A DNA stretch of 64,000 nucleotides from an uncultured Rickettsiales bacterium (GCA_903952265.1 CAJBEU010000001.1:115992-179991); one strand, 5' to 3'; numbered from the stretch's first letter, positions 26,038 to 35,910 are shown. Numbers and translations are program-made. Notes: generated by a model from the sequence alone, not told the origin.

Positions 26038-27400
26038 TTAATAAATCATTAGTGGGCCTGACCCAAGACCCACGCCTAATTCCTCAGAGAATTTCTCAGC
26101 TTCCTGAAGGCTTTCTAGCGCTGTGATCTTCCCAAGCTGCTACTGTAAACATACAGGGTTTCATGAGCATGTTTAAAGTTGACCCATAGAGTAAATTTCC
26201 TTTTCCTTGAATTTTTCACATCGTCTTTGACATTGTGCTTCTAAGTTTTGTTCTTGCGGATGAGGGTTTGCCAGGTTCCTATATCTAGAGAGCCTTATCC
26301 CTCAAGAATAATTCTCTTATCATCATCTAAGGTCCTGTTTAACCACTCACTATTAGAGGGCTAAATGAATTAATCCAATTGCCCCTCTGCTCTACGGCTA
26401 TAGAGCAGGTTTTGCCAAAAAAGAGTTCTGCTACTTGTTCCTGATAGGTCAAAATTGCTTCCTTTGCGGCCATTAGTGAGGCCCTGTGATCTGGAACCAA
26501 TTGTATACTACTCAAGATGCCCTTTGCAAGTCGGCATTGGGTCTAGCAACGTGCTTAATATTTTTTCAGGCCCTGTGGCTTCATCGATTGCTCTATTAAC
26601 AGCTTCTCTCGCATTAGCAATTCATCCTGCCAAATCTTCTTGAGGCACTTCTTCCGCTTGCACTAGCTCTTGAGCGTGAGGACCAATGTTTATTGCATTT
26701 GCGAAGATTAAGGCGCTAAAGATTTTGTTCGAAATACGGTCAATTGCAGTTGTGGCTTTGCTGATGTCTCTAATTAATGTTGGTGGACTCTGGATGCTTG
26801 TTTTCGCTGAGTCAAAGTCATTCCTTGTGCTTTTTCTAGCTTAGCTGAGGCTTTTTGGGAGGTGATCTTTCTGTATGGGCTAGCCTCATCGGAGTGCTCC
26901 AGGTATCTATTATGGAGATTGACAACTGTAGTTTAAAAGGTTCCTACAAGTTAGCTTCTAGAAGAGTTTTTACATCTCTGGATGTATTTCTGAGCGTTTC
27001 TTTAATTTTCTGCATCCTTCTTTCTTCCGTAGTTCTCTCCATCAGCAGGCATCTTATCTGTTCTTGAAACACAGTTCTGTTTCTGGTCATAAAATTTTTC
27101 AGTTTCACAGAGAGAAACATGTGTCAATCTTTGAGGTAGGAGATTTTAGTTGTGCATACATCAGTGCTGGTAGGAATGGCGGGGTTTTATTACAACCTAT
27201 TGCTCTAGAGAGGCTTGCGGAAGAGTAGCGGTATCATATCGGTAAAATTTATGAGGACGCAATATTCTTCATCTTCTATCTGCAATTGTTGAAAAGGCAA
27301 CCCGCAGTTTTTATACAATGCTGAGATGTAGGACTTGTAAGAATGAGTCAGGTGGCAGAGATTCTAATTCCTAGCAAAAGCATAGGCATTTTTGACTAAA
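26038..27400 (-). pseudogene. decayed large coiled-coil gene, unidentified
   Basis: About 1.4 kb between rsfS and fabF has no intact gene, but the minus strand reads as protein in pieces broken by frameshifts, TAG and TGA. From 5' to 3': a piece with LPFQQLQIEDEEYCVLINF, a charged helical piece (ERTTEERRMQKIKETLRNTS), a long alanine-rich helical piece (IRDISKATTAIDRISNKIFS, then LVQAEEVPQEDLAG and IANAREAVNRAIDEATG), a piece with LMAAKEAILTYQEQVAELFF, and a tail with ALESLQEAEKFSEELGVGLG ending at a TAA at 26038-26040. The order and common strand argue for one gene, or two, inactivated by several lesions. Family not recognised; the composition suggests a helical, perhaps secreted or effector-like protein. 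Confidence 0.65.
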
Positions 27401-27450
27401 GGCAACTTTTCAGTGTCTTTTGATCCCTACTTTCCTCTAAAAAAGTAGAA

Positions 27451-28713
27451 TCAAACTCTCTTTAAAACAATGCTGGCATTGGTTCCGCCAAAGCCAAAGG
27501 AATTGCTAAGTACGTAGTTTAGTTTTGCGCTCACGGCAATATGAGGGACCAAATTGATTTTGGACTCAATTGGTGCATCTAAATTAATTGTTGGCGGTAC
27601 TACGTTGTCTCGCACACTAAGGGCGCATAGTATCAGTTCCACGCTGCCAGCAGCGCCTAGCATGTGTCCTAGAGACGATTTTGTAGAGGACATTAGCACC
27701 GATTTATTTTTTTCAAAAAATAAATCCTGTACTACATCTAGTTCTATTCTGTCTCCAAGCTGAGTGGAAGTTCCGTGAGCATTAATATAGTCCACGTCTT
27801 CATAATTTATTTTTGCGCTCTTGATTGCTCTTTCTATGCAAAGCCTTGCTCCTTTACCTTCTGGATGAGGCGAAGTTATGTGATGGCCATCTCCACTCAG
27901 ACCATAGCCAGCGACTTCTGCGTAGATTTTTGCTCCACGTTTTTTTGCTTGCTCGTATTCCTCCAACACAACCACTCCTGCTCCCTCTGACATTACAAAT
28001 CCATCGCGATCTTTGTCCCAAGGTCTTGAGGCTTTAGTTGGATCGTTGTTAAAATGTGTTGACAGAGCATTGCATGCACAAAAACCTCTGACTCCAAGAG
28101 GAGTTATCGAGGATTCTGCGCTGCCTGCTATCATTACGTCTGCTTGGCCGCTCATAATTATTCGTGCCGCTTCACCCAAGGCGTGAGTGCCGGTAGTGCA
28201 AGCAGTTGCTAGGGCCATATTAGGTCCAGTGATTTTGTGTCTTATTGAAACCTGACCAGCGAGCAAATTTATTAAAGTGGAAGGTATAAAAAATGGACTT
28301 ATGTGCTTTTTATTGGCCAGATCTTTAGCGCCTTCTTCTATATTGCCAAGGCCTCCGATTCCAGATCCCATGCACACTCCCGCAATTATTCCTTGTTCTT
28401 CGGTTGTGGCGAGATCTATTCCAGAGTCATTCACAGCCTCTTGAGCCGCAGCAACCCCATACTGAATAAATCGGGCCATTTTTTTCACATCTCTAGCAGC
28501 AACGTAGCCTTCAGGGTTGAAACCGTTGTTGGGATCATTTGAAATTTCTCCAGCTATCGTGCAGGGCAACCCATGGGTATCGAACCCCTTAATAGTTCTG
28601 ACCGCACTTTTACCAGCTGTTAAGTTCGTCCAGGTTGTTTCTGTATTTAAACCAAGAGGTGTTATCAGCCCTAATCCGGTGATAACGACTCGACGAGATT
28701 CAAACCAAGACAT
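27451..28713 (-). CDS. fabF: beta-ketoacyl-ACP synthase II FabF
   Basis: 420 residues. FabF condenses acyl-ACP with malonyl-ACP. The thiolase-fold active site is intact: nucleophile Cys172 in ATACTTGTHALGEAA, His in NAHGTSTQLGD (about 311) and His in SSLGHMLGAAG (about 348). The closing NSFGFGGTNASIVLK is the standard C-terminus. It lies 41 bp downstream of acpP, with fabG just before that, in the classical fabG-acpP-fabF order on the minus strand. fabD and fabH, normally upstream, are absent here; recA occupies that position. Confidence 0.97.
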   Translation of the reverse strand: MSWFESRRVVITGLGLITPLGLNTETTWTNLTAGKSAVRTIKGFDTHGLPCTIAGEISNDPNNGFNPEGYVAARDVKKMARFIQYGVAAAQEAVNDSGIDLATTEEQGIIAGVCMGSGIGGLGNIEEGAKDLANKKHISPFFIPSTLINLLAGQVSIRHKITGPNMALATACTTGTHALGEAARIIMSGQADVMIAGSAESSITPLGVRGFCACNALSTHFNNDPTKASRPWDKDRDGFVMSEGAGVVVLEEYEQAKKRGAKIYAEVAGYGLSGDGHHITSPHPEGKGARLCIERAIKSAKINYEDVDYINAHGTSTQLGDRIELDVVQDLFFEKNKSVLMSSTKSSLGHMLGAAGSVELILCALSVRDNVVPPTINLDAPIESKINLVPHIAVSAKLNYVLSNSFGFGGTNASIVLKRV

Positions 28714-28754
28714 CAGATCAATTATGAAAAAATTGTGACAGAAGACCTAGGATG

Positions 28755-29048
28755 CTAAGCTGGTGTTTTTTTATCTAAACGTTTGTCTAAAAGTTTTTGT
28801 AGATACTCTACAACTTCAGAAACTGAGGTAATTTTCTCCGCATCTTCTTGAGGAATTTCGCAGTCAAAAGCTGCCTCTAGAGCCATTATTAATTCCACTT
28901 GATCAAGGCTATCGGCACCCAAATCTTCTACAAACTTGGCTTCTGCAAAGATCTTAGAAGTATCTATTTTTAACGTTTCTGCTACTAGATGCATTACCTT
29001 CTCTTGAATAGTAGCCTTGTCATTGGACCCATTTATCTGTTCAGACAT
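28755..29048 (-). CDS. acpP: acyl carrier protein
   Basis: 97 residues, about 18 longer than the common 78-80. ACP carries growing acyl chains on 4'-phosphopantetheine. The attachment serine is Ser47 in [15 protein letters not shown]. The acidic helix 2 and the following [17 protein letters not shown]-type segment are normal (here preceded by CEIPQ). The extra length is an N-terminal [14 protein letters not shown] and a C-terminal basic tail [12 protein letters not shown], unusual for this acidic protein. It is the middle gene of fabG-acpP-fabF. Confidence 0.96.
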   Translation of the reverse strand: MSEQINGSNDKATIQEKVMHLVAETLKIDTSKIFAEAKFVEDLGADSLDQVELIMALEAAFDCEIPQEDAEKITSVSEVVEYLQKLLDKRLDKKTPA

Positions 29049-29196
29049 AAGTAAGATTTATTTTAAGTTGACAAACAAAGTAGCTTAACAGTTTCCTAAT
29101 TTTGGAGTGCTTAGCAGAAAGTTTATACCACGGAACTCAGCTTTATACCAGCAAAGCATTATGGAAAAATGACGCAAACATCATCTTATGGTAGAT

Positions 29197-29925
29197 TTAT
29201 ACCATTAACATGCCTCCATTTATGTGTAGAGTGTGACCAGTAACATAACCCGCCTGTTCACTTGCAAGGTACGCAACAGCATGGGCTACGTCTTCTGGTG
29301 TTCCAAAGCGTCCTTGGGGAATTTCTTCTACGGCTGCTTGCTTATATTTATCGGGCAGGTTATCAGTCATGTTTGACACTATAAAGCCTGGTGCAACGGT
29401 ATTTACCGTGATTCCTCTTTGAGCAACCTCTCTGGCAAAAGACTTGGTCATGCCGATTAACCCAGCTTTAGAAGCGCAATAATTCGCTTGTCCCTTGTTT
29501 CCAGCTAAGGCAACCACAGATGAAATATTTATTACTCTGCCGTATTTAGCTTTAAACATAATTTTTAACGCTTCTCTATTTAATATAAAATTAGAGGTTA
29601 GATTTATATCTAAAACTTTTTTAAAGGATTCGGTAGACATACGAATTCCTAGTCCGTCTTCTGTTATTCCGGCGTTGCACACAAGAATATTTAGATCTTG
29701 TACTTGATTTACTAGATCTATGCAGGCCTTTTGGTCCTGTAGATCACATACTACTACAGAATATCTTTCCTTGAGAATATTTCCTAGAGAGTGTAGTTTT
29801 TCTTCGTTTGTGCCACTTAATACAACGTGTGCTCCCATAGAATGCAATAAGGTCGCAATTGCGGATCCTATGCTTCCTGACGCTCCTGTTACAAGCGCTT
29901 TGGCGTTTTGAATGAGTCTAAACAT
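29197..29925 (-). CDS. fabG: 3-oxoacyl-ACP reductase FabG
   Basis: 242 residues, normal length. NADPH-dependent reduction of 3-oxoacyl-ACP. The short-chain dehydrogenase motifs are all present: TGASGSIGSAIA at residues 13-24, NAGIT at 84-88, and catalytic Ser135/136, Tyr149 and Lys153 (YCASK). The C-terminal GHTLHINGGMLMV is typical for FabG. recA ends 24 bp before its start, so recA and the fab genes may be transcribed together. A 148-bp gap separates it from acpP. Confidence 0.96.
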   Translation of the reverse strand: MFRLIQNAKALVTGASGSIGSAIATLLHSMGAHVVLSGTNEEKLHSLGNILKERYSVVVCDLQDQKACIDLVNQVQDLNILVCNAGITEDGLGIRMSTESFKKVLDINLTSNFILNREALKIMFKAKYGRVINISSVVALAGNKGQANYCASKAGLIGMTKSFAREVAQRGITVNTVAPGFIVSNMTDNLPDKYKQAAVEEIPQGRFGTPEDVAHAVAYLASEQAGYVTGHTLHINGGMLMV

Positions 29926-29949
29926 CTATGTTTTAATAATAAATTTGGC

Positions 29950-30972
29950 CTACTTAGGTGCAAGCATTTGTTTTCTAATTTTGCCAGCAAGATCAGCCAT
30001 TAATTCCGGATTATCTTCTAGATATTTTTTAGCAGAGTCTCTGCCTTGTGCAATTTGTTTTCCTTCGTAAGAGTACCAGGACCCTGATTTTTCTATCAAA
30101 CCACACTGAGATGCAAGATTTATTACTTCTCCTGAAAATGATATGCCGCTATTGTAAAGTATGTCGATGTTTACTGTTTTAAAAGGAGGAGCGACCTTAT
30201 TTTTTACAACCTTGACTTTGACTTGGTTTCCTATGTCTTCTTCGTTGTCTTTTATTGCTCCTGTTCTTCTTATATCAAGACGTACTGAGGCATAAAATTT
30301 CAAAGCATTTCCCCCTGTTGTTGTTTCAGGATTTCCAAACATCACTCCTATTTTCATTCGAATTTGATTGATGAAAATCAGTATGCAATTTGTTTTTGAA
30401 ATGGATCCGGTAAGCTTTCTAAGCGCTTGGCTCATGAGCCTTGCTTGGAGACCCACATGTGCATCTCCCATTTCTCCTTCAATCTCTGCTCTGGGCACTA
30501 AAGCTGCCACGCTGTCTACCACGATCACATCAATTGCTCCCGATCTAATTAAGGTATCAACGCTCTCTAGGGCTTGTTCTCCGCAATCAGGCTGAGAGAT
30601 AATTAGGCTATCTATATCTACTCCGAGTTTTTTTGCATAAACAGGATCCAAAGCATGTTCTGCGTCTATAAAGACGCAGGAGCCACCAGCTTTTTGAGCT
30701 TGTGCGATCACATGCAAAGTCAGAGTGGTTTTACCTGAGCTTTCCGGCCCGAAGATCTCTATTATTCTGCCCTTTGGCAGACCTCCTACTCCTAAAGCAA
30801 TGTCTAGGCTAAGAGACCCTGTGGACAGCGTGTCTATCTCGATTCCTGCTTTTTGTCCTAATCTCATTACAGAGCCCTTACCAAAAGCTTTTACGATTTG
30901 GCCTAAAGCATTTGAGATAGCTTTTTCTTTATTATCTTTACTTTCGTCTTTTTCTTTGTCCTCTGTGGTCAT
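29950..30972 (-). CDS. recA: recombinase RecA
   Basis: 340 residues. RecA forms filaments on single-stranded DNA for strand exchange and, where LexA exists, SOS induction. Walker [10 protein letters not shown] at residues 75-83 and the core [20 protein letters not shown] are intact. Loop 2 ([21 protein letters not shown]) is fully conserved. The N-terminal extension is rich in K and E. No obvious LexA box was identified upstream. It is the promoter-proximal gene of the recA-fabG stretch on the minus strand, with a 202-bp upstream gap. Confidence 0.98.
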   Translation of the reverse strand: MTTEDKEKDESKDNKEKAISNALGQIVKAFGKGSVMRLGQKAGIEIDTLSTGSLSLDIALGVGGLPKGRIIEIFGPESSGKTTLTLHVIAQAQKAGGSCVFIDAEHALDPVYAKKLGVDIDSLIISQPDCGEQALESVDTLIRSGAIDVIVVDSVAALVPRAEIEGEMGDAHVGLQARLMSQALRKLTGSISKTNCILIFINQIRMKIGVMFGNPETTTGGNALKFYASVRLDIRRTGAIKDNEEDIGNQVKVKVVKNKVAPPFKTVNIDILYNSGISFSGEVINLASQCGLIEKSGSWYSYEGKQIAQGRDSAKKYLEDNPELMADLAGKIRKQMLAPK

Positions 30973-31174
30973 GGTGTTTTGCTTGGTGAAAATGAGATCT
31001 TGAGTGTCGTATATTGATTAGTAGCCCCTATGCTACCACAAATGCCGCAAAGATTAACAAAATATTTGTTCTAGTTTTATCTAATCAGCAATCAAGTTTG
31101 CTTTAAACTATTCAAAGTGTAAGTTTCAAGATATTTAACTCTGAAATTAAATAATATTGCTAGAAGAAAATTCG

Positions 31175-31717
31175 TTAAAAAACTATTTTTGACAAAATAT
31201 TGCATGTCCATTCTTGTCCAAGAATTTCAAAAACATTTGTGATAAAACTAAAACACAGATTTGCACATAAGCTTTCAGTTGCCCATTGAGGATACGGAGC
31301 AGCAACTACGGCTTTTGCTATTTGTAAGGAGTTTTTGGCATTTAAGTAGCTTTCAGTAGTCACAACAATGGCAACTAAAAAACCTATAGAAGAGAGTAAA
31401 AAGCCTCTTATTCCTCCAACCACACATCCAAGAATTCTGTCTAATAGAGAAACATCTGGATAAGGTATCAAGCGCTCTATAATAAGACCAAAAATTAGGG
31501 CAAGGATGTAAGCAGCTCCACCAGACGCCAGATTAAGCAGTAAAATGCTCTTAATGTAATGCGCTCCAAAGCTTTGCAGAAAGGGAAAGAGAAAAAAGAC
31601 TAACAATGTCGTAAAACAGAAAAAGAAGAGGGAGCATAAGGATTTTATTCCTCCTTTCCATATACCAAGTACGCTGGATATAAATATTAATCCTAGGCTT
31701 ACGATGTCAAATGTCAT
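31175..31717 (-). CDS. CvpA family membrane protein
   Basis: 180 residues with four predicted membrane spans. The start MTFDIVSLGLIFISSVLGIWKGG is the CvpA pattern (D-x-x-x-x-x-I-x-x-S-x-x-G-x-x-RG-like), and the second half contains LLDRILGCVVGGIRGFLL, the conserved DRxLGxxFGxxRG block. CvpA proteins are inner-membrane proteins linked to colicin V export and envelope stress tolerance; their molecular role is not settled. It is monocistronic between recA and a divergent lytic transglycosylase. Confidence 0.85.
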   Translation of the reverse strand: MTFDIVSLGLIFISSVLGIWKGGIKSLCSLFFFCFTTLLVFFLFPFLQSFGAHYIKSILLLNLASGGAAYILALIFGLIIERLIPYPDVSLLDRILGCVVGGIRGFLLSSIGFLVAIVVTTESYLNAKNSLQIAKAVVAAPYPQWATESLCANLCFSFITNVFEILGQEWTCNILSKIVF

Positions 31718-31756
31718 AGTTCCGTTCTTTTGTGGGGGTAATTAAATGATTAATTT

Positions 31757-31771
31757 CATACTCTGAGTATG
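31757..31771. promoter_or_regulatory. 15-bp perfect palindrome in a divergent promoter region
   Basis: CATACTCTGAGTATG is a perfect dyad around a central T. It lies 39 bp upstream of the cvpA start and about 160 bp upstream of the lytic transglycosylase start. It could be an operator for a dimeric regulator. No second copy was noticed in the window. Confidence 0.25.
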
Positions 31772-31932
31772 GCTAAGAAGAGTCAATACCACAAGAATAA
31801 TACTTCACTAATCTTGATCAAGCCTCAAAATCTTGACAATTTTTGCCAGTTGAGGGTATTTTAATATTCGATTTTGCTTTAGAGCTTGTGGACATCGGAA
31901 AATCAGTAGTTTTAAACCCATTTATAGATTTG

Positions 31933-32733
31933 ATGATAACCAGGTTGTTCTTATATTTTGCTTTGCTTTGCTATAGCTTTTTGGGAGTTGCGCAATGCGC
32001 TAGAAACCTAAAGGACATACAAAAGTGCGTTAGGCTGATGTCTTTTTATGAGAGAAAATACTCAATTCCAAAAGGGCTATTGCACGCGATCTCATTAGTA
32101 GAAACTGGCACTTCTTATTCAAACTCGAGATATAGAGTTCCTTGGCCATGGACAGTAAATGTTGATGGAGCGGGGCGTCATTTTGACACCTACCAAGAAG
32201 CAAAAGACCATGTTAAAAAAGCCCTTAAAAAAGGCCAAAGAAATATAGACGTGGGTTGTATGCAAATAAATCTACGTGCTCATCCTGAGGCTTTTGTTTC
32301 TATTGCAAAGGCCCTTGATCCGGAATCCAATGTTCGTTACGGAGCTCAATTACTAAAAAAGAAGTATATACAACATGGAAGCTGGTCTAAAGCAGTAAAA
32401 TGCTATCATTCCTCACCTAATTCATTAAAAAGTCTACGATATTACTACAATGTAGAAAGCGCCAGAAAAGAGGTGCCCTATGGATTGGCTTTATCGAGTA
32501 ACGAACGTGACCAATTTTCTTTAGCAAAGGCCAGCGATCCAATTTATAAGCCTGAGGTTTTTGAGGCGAGTTTTGATAGATCTCAAAGAAAAACTCGCTA
32601 CAATAAAGGGCAGATTAAGTCTAGAAGAGGTAAGGTAAGATTTAGCTCTCTGATATCTAGATTCATAGAAAAGCTTAGCTCTAAAAAGGGAGGTAAAAAT
32701 AGCATTGCTCAAAGGAGGAGGTTGGTGCGTTAA
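31933..32733 (+). CDS. lytic transglycosylase, SLT domain, exported
   Basis: 266 residues from the ATG at 31933; the frame opens further upstream at a TTG, but the residues there do not look like a signal sequence. The N-terminus MITRLFLYFALLCYSFLGVA is a signal peptide. The goose-type lysozyme/SLT fold is seen in LLHAISLVETGTSYSN, with Glu of VETG as the probable catalytic acid, and in DVGCMQINLRAHP. The family hallmark PWPWTVNVDGAG lies between them. It cleaves peptidoglycan glycan strands in the periplasm. The last 65 residues are highly basic (KSRRGKVRFSS, KLSSKKGGKN), an unusual tail that may bind the wall or DNA. It implies that the cell still has some peptidoglycan. Confidence 0.88.
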   Translation: MITRLFLYFALLCYSFLGVAQCARNLKDIQKCVRLMSFYERKYSIPKGLLHAISLVETGTSYSNSRYRVPWPWTVNVDGAGRHFDTYQEAKDHVKKALKKGQRNIDVGCMQINLRAHPEAFVSIAKALDPESNVRYGAQLLKKKYIQHGSWSKAVKCYHSSPNSLKSLRYYYNVESARKEVPYGLALSSNERDQFSLAKASDPIYKPEVFEASFDRSQRKTRYNKGQIKSRRGKVRFSSLISRFIEKLSSKKGGKNSIAQRRRLVR

Positions 32734-32976
32734 TTGGAAACTAATTGTATGAAATTGATTGCTTGAATTTTCTGGAATTAAATGTTTGTCGAATTTTTCG
32801 CTGCAGCATTTTTCAAGGGTTTGTAAAGCATTGGTATCGTTGTCGCTTTGTAAATTTTTCTTCCGAACAGCTCATAAAAAAGTTAAAAAAAACTGTTGTT
32901 GATGTACAATAGCGCGATCGGGTAAGGGCAATCGTTTTTGCTGATCAGTAAGACTAAGACTATAAATATCATCCTC

Positions 32977-34233
32977 ATGGCACAAGAAGACCTATATAGA
33001 TTGGCTTTGGAGTATCACACCGGTCCTGGAGGGCCTGGTAAAATTGCTGTGGTTGCAACAAAGCCTATGGATACTAAGAGAGATTTATCTCTTGCATATT
33101 CTCCGGGTGTAGCTGCTCCCTGTCTTGAAATTGAAAAAGATTCAAGTGCTGCGTATAGATATACTAACAAAGGTAACACTGTTGCAGTAATCACTAATGG
33201 CACTGCAGTATTGGGGCTCGGCAATCTTGGCCCTCTTGCGGCTAAACCTGTGATGGAGGGTAAATCCGCTTTATTTAAAAAATGTGCAAATATCGATGCT
33301 TATGACATAGAAGTTGCAACAGAGGATCCCCATGAGTTCATACATGCGATTAAGTACTTAGGATGCACTTGGGGAGGCATTAATCTAGAAGATATAAAGG
33401 CTCCAGAGTGTTTTTTGATAGAAACTAAATTGCAAGAATTGCTCGATATTCCTGTTTTTCATGATGATCAGCACGGAACCGCTATGGTATTACTCGCTGC
33501 TCTGACAAATGCTCTGGAAATTCAAGGAAAAAATTTAAATCAAGTAAAAATAGTGATCAACGGTTCAGGAGCCGCTGGTATTGCCTCTGGAAATCTTTTG
33601 AAAAGTTTAGGAGTAGGCTCTCTCATTATGTGTGATTCTACTGGAGTTATATATAGAGGTAGAGGAGCTGGCATGAATCAGTGGAAGGATACTTTTGCTT
33701 TGGATGACTCGAATTTAAAATCTTTGGCGGATGCAATGCAGGGTGCTGACGTATTTGTTGGCCTTTCAGTTGCGGGAGCTTTGAGTTGCGAAATGGTTAA
33801 ATCTATGGCAAACAATCCAATTATTTTTGCTCTTGCTAACCCAAATCCAGAAATTACTCCTCAGAGGGTTGCAAGCGTGAGAAGTGATGCAATTGTTGCA
33901 ACTGGAAGGTCTGACTATTCTAACCAGGTAAATAACGTAATGGGTTTTCCTTATCTATTTAGGGGTGCTCTGGATGTTAGAGCAAAAACAATTACTACTA
34001 ATATGATTAAAGCAGCAGCTTATGCCGTTGCGTTAATTGCAAAAGAAGAAGTACCAAAGACTATCAAAAAAGCTTACAACAGAAATGACATGATTTACGG
34101 AAAAAACTACATTCTTCCAACTCCATTTGACGCAAGACTGCTTGCAAAAGTTTCAGCAGCTGTTGCTAAGGCAGCAATGGAAGATGGGGTTGCAAGAGTT
34201 AACGTTGATCTTAGTTCTTATTATTCACTTTAA
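32977..34233 (+). CDS. NADP-type malic enzyme without phosphotransacetylase domain
   Basis: About 418 residues from the ATG at 32977, which fits the family start [13 protein letters not shown] better than the upstream TTG. It oxidatively decarboxylates malate to pyruvate. The conserved N-terminal [12 protein letters not shown], the metal and substrate segment [12 protein letters not shown] and the nucleotide fold [15 protein letters not shown] are all present. Most alphaproteobacterial MaeB proteins carry a C-terminal phosphotransacetylase-like domain and are about 750 residues long; this one stops right after the malic-enzyme part at [11 protein letters not shown]. It would supply pyruvate from TCA-cycle acids. 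NADP rather than NAD use is inferred from family similarity. Confidence 0.93.
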   Translation: MAQEDLYRLALEYHTGPGGPGKIAVVATKPMDTKRDLSLAYSPGVAAPCLEIEKDSSAAYRYTNKGNTVAVITNGTAVLGLGNLGPLAAKPVMEGKSALFKKCANIDAYDIEVATEDPHEFIHAIKYLGCTWGGINLEDIKAPECFLIETKLQELLDIPVFHDDQHGTAMVLLAALTNALEIQGKNLNQVKIVINGSGAAGIASGNLLKSLGVGSLIMCDSTGVIYRGRGAGMNQWKDTFALDDSNLKSLADAMQGADVFVGLSVAGALSCEMVKSMANNPIIFALANPNPEITPQRVASVRSDAIVATGRSDYSNQVNNVMGFPYLFRGALDVRAKTITTNMIKAAAYAVALIAKEEVPKTIKKAYNRNDMIYGKNYILPTPFDARLLAKVSAAVAKAAMEDGVARVNVDLSSYYSL

Positions 34234-34425
34234 AATAAAAAGGACGCTCCGCTAGTCATCGACTTCACTCTTTTTCATTTAAGGCCACTTAGATTCGTGG
34301 TTTTTGGCTACACCATCTTCTGGCGACAGAAGGTTTACCATAATATCCATTATAGAGAAAAAGATTGGCTGCACTTTCTTCCATCACAAAGGCTTTTTGA
34401 CAATTGTCCGTGAGGTCCATCAATC

Positions 34426-34459
34426 GAATATTTGGGCAATGATTGAGGCAAGTTTAAAA
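34426..34459 (+). repeat. 34-bp near-copy of a holA segment
   Basis: These 34 bases match 39977-40010 on the minus strand (inside holA) at 31 positions. In both places the frame encodes WAMIEASLK. The gap around it (34234-34488) holds an open stretch but no credible start or family, so this looks like a displaced gene fragment. Confidence 0.75.
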
Positions 34460-34488
34460 TTTTGGTGGTTCTCGGGTTGTTTAGGAAA

Positions 34489-35754
34489 TCAAACTGTTGA
34501 ATCTGCCTGAGCTTCTGAGATACACGCTTGGCCTGTTACTTCACATGCATCATTTGTTAGGGGCGCTTCAAGCCCTAATTCTTTTAAGGCAAATGAGTTA
34601 TCTGCTAAAAATTCTTCAAGCTGCAGCTCTTTTAGTGCAATAGTAATCTCATGTAGGTGCATTTTGCCCGATTCAATCCAATGCCCCAAAGATTCATGTG
34701 CGGCAATTTTGCTATCTAGCCCTATTTTGAGCAATTCGGCCTCAAATTTTGCATATTGACTCTGTGTTTTTGTGCCCTGAAGTTTTAGATCCATAGTCCG
34801 CTCGTGAAGATCCATCTTTGCTGACTCGATAAATTCTCCAAGCTCTTCATGTTCGGAAATCTTAATATCAAGATATGATTTCTCTAAATTCTCTTCCAGC
34901 TCTGTAAGCTTCCAATTGATTTGAGTTATTTCTAATTCTATCTGCAGCTCTGTGGTTAGTAGATTTTTTTGATTTTTATAATTACGGTGAAGCTTTTGCT
35001 CAAGCTCCGTATTTTCCTTTTGCATATCAAGTATTATTCTAAGATAGTCATTGATGTGATAGATGTTTATAAAATCTCCTGGAGTGCATACCCATCCTAA
35101 TGCTTTCCAGCGGGCTTTCATATTTTCCCAGCGTGTATCTTCAACTGTGGGCAAAAGCGAGTAATGGTTAACGCAGCTAAATCTCACAAGACTATCAAGA
35201 TCCATATTTCCGTCAAAAGCCTTGCATAGGGCCTTGTATTTTTCATTCAGCGTTTTTATTAATGGGTATATTGTAACCTCTGTCGAGCTTGATCTTCTGA
35301 AAATGTTTCCAGAGCATTCATCCATTTCCTTACTAGGGCGCAAGTTTTCTTGATTGCAGATAGTTAGTTTTTTGAACAGTTCTTTTTTTACCTGCTCCTT
35401 AATGTTTTCATCAATCTCGACTCCCATTTTCCTTTTTATAAATTTACCTGCCTCTGCTTCTATTGCTTCTAAATTGTAATCGATTATTTCCTGTCTTTTT
35501 TCAAGCAGCTTGTCCATGCGTTTAGAATATGATTGATGTTGTGAATCTATCCCAATTCCTCTTTTCATCAGGTTTTTGACACATTCCTCTTCCAATACTA
35601 TGCGAGTATATTGCTCGCGCCAATAATTAGACGATGAGTCTGATTTACCTAAAGTAAGATAATAATCTTGAAGTATTTCTAAAAGCAGCTGAGGCTCAAT
35701 TCCTTTGTTCAAACGATTAATAAGAAATTCTGAATTTTGGAGTTTCATTTTCAT
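34489..35754 (-). CDS. coiled-coil protein with internal repeats, function unknown
   Basis: 421 residues, no signal peptide and no membrane span. Highly charged and almost entirely helical, with a coiled-coil region at about residues 240-340. A 32-residue unit occurs twice, 51 residues apart: at 295-326 (LDIKISEHEELGEFIESAKM) and at 346-378 (LDSKIAAHESLGHWIESGKM), each followed by a similar LHE-x-T helix. A shorter echo, ALKELQLEEFL then ALKELGLEAPL, follows at 373-399. The central part (residues 185-235) has several Trp and looks globular. No known enzyme motif. Repeat-bearing helical proteins of this kind in intracellular bacteria are often lineage-specific, but a function cannot be assigned. 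Confidence 0.65.
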   Translation of the reverse strand: MKMKLQNSEFLINRLNKGIEPQLLLEILQDYYLTLGKSDSSSNYWREQYTRIVLEEECVKNLMKRGIGIDSQHQSYSKRMDKLLEKRQEIIDYNLEAIEAEAGKFIKRKMGVEIDENIKEQVKKELFKKLTICNQENLRPSKEMDECSGNIFRRSSSTEVTIYPLIKTLNEKYKALCKAFDGNMDLDSLVRFSCVNHYSLLPTVEDTRWENMKARWKALGWVCTPGDFINIYHINDYLRIILDMQKENTELEQKLHRNYKNQKNLLTTELQIELEITQINWKLTELEENLEKSYLDIKISEHEELGEFIESAKMDLHERTMDLKLQGTKTQSQYAKFEAELLKIGLDSKIAAHESLGHWIESGKMHLHEITIALKELQLEEFLADNSFALKELGLEAPLTNDACEVTGQACISEAQADSTV

Positions 35755-35910
35755 AGCAATTAAAGCATAATTTTTTTTAGCTCGTAATTATAGTCGTGTT
35801 TTAGAGCTTTGCAAGCAAAAAGCTGACTAAATCCTAGCAAATACCCAAGGCTTTGCTAGACTAACGAGATGTTTTTTTCGCTGTTAGTTTGAATAATTTT
35901 GAAAGAGAGG

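Noticed and set aside
5829-26860. Idea that TGA codes for Trp in this genome, because two remnant frames (5829-6161 and 26.0-26.9 kb) read well across a single TGA
   Set aside because: LysR-type and mutL genes end properly in TGA, prfB keeps its UGA-dependent frameshift, and the 26-kb remnant also has TAG stops. Decay explains the stops.
34304-34510. 68-codon plus-strand frame containing WAMIEASLK
   Set aside because: Its only recognisable part is the 34-bp near-copy of holA; it overlaps the 3' end of the opposite coiled-coil gene and has no ribosome site. Treated as a displaced fragment.
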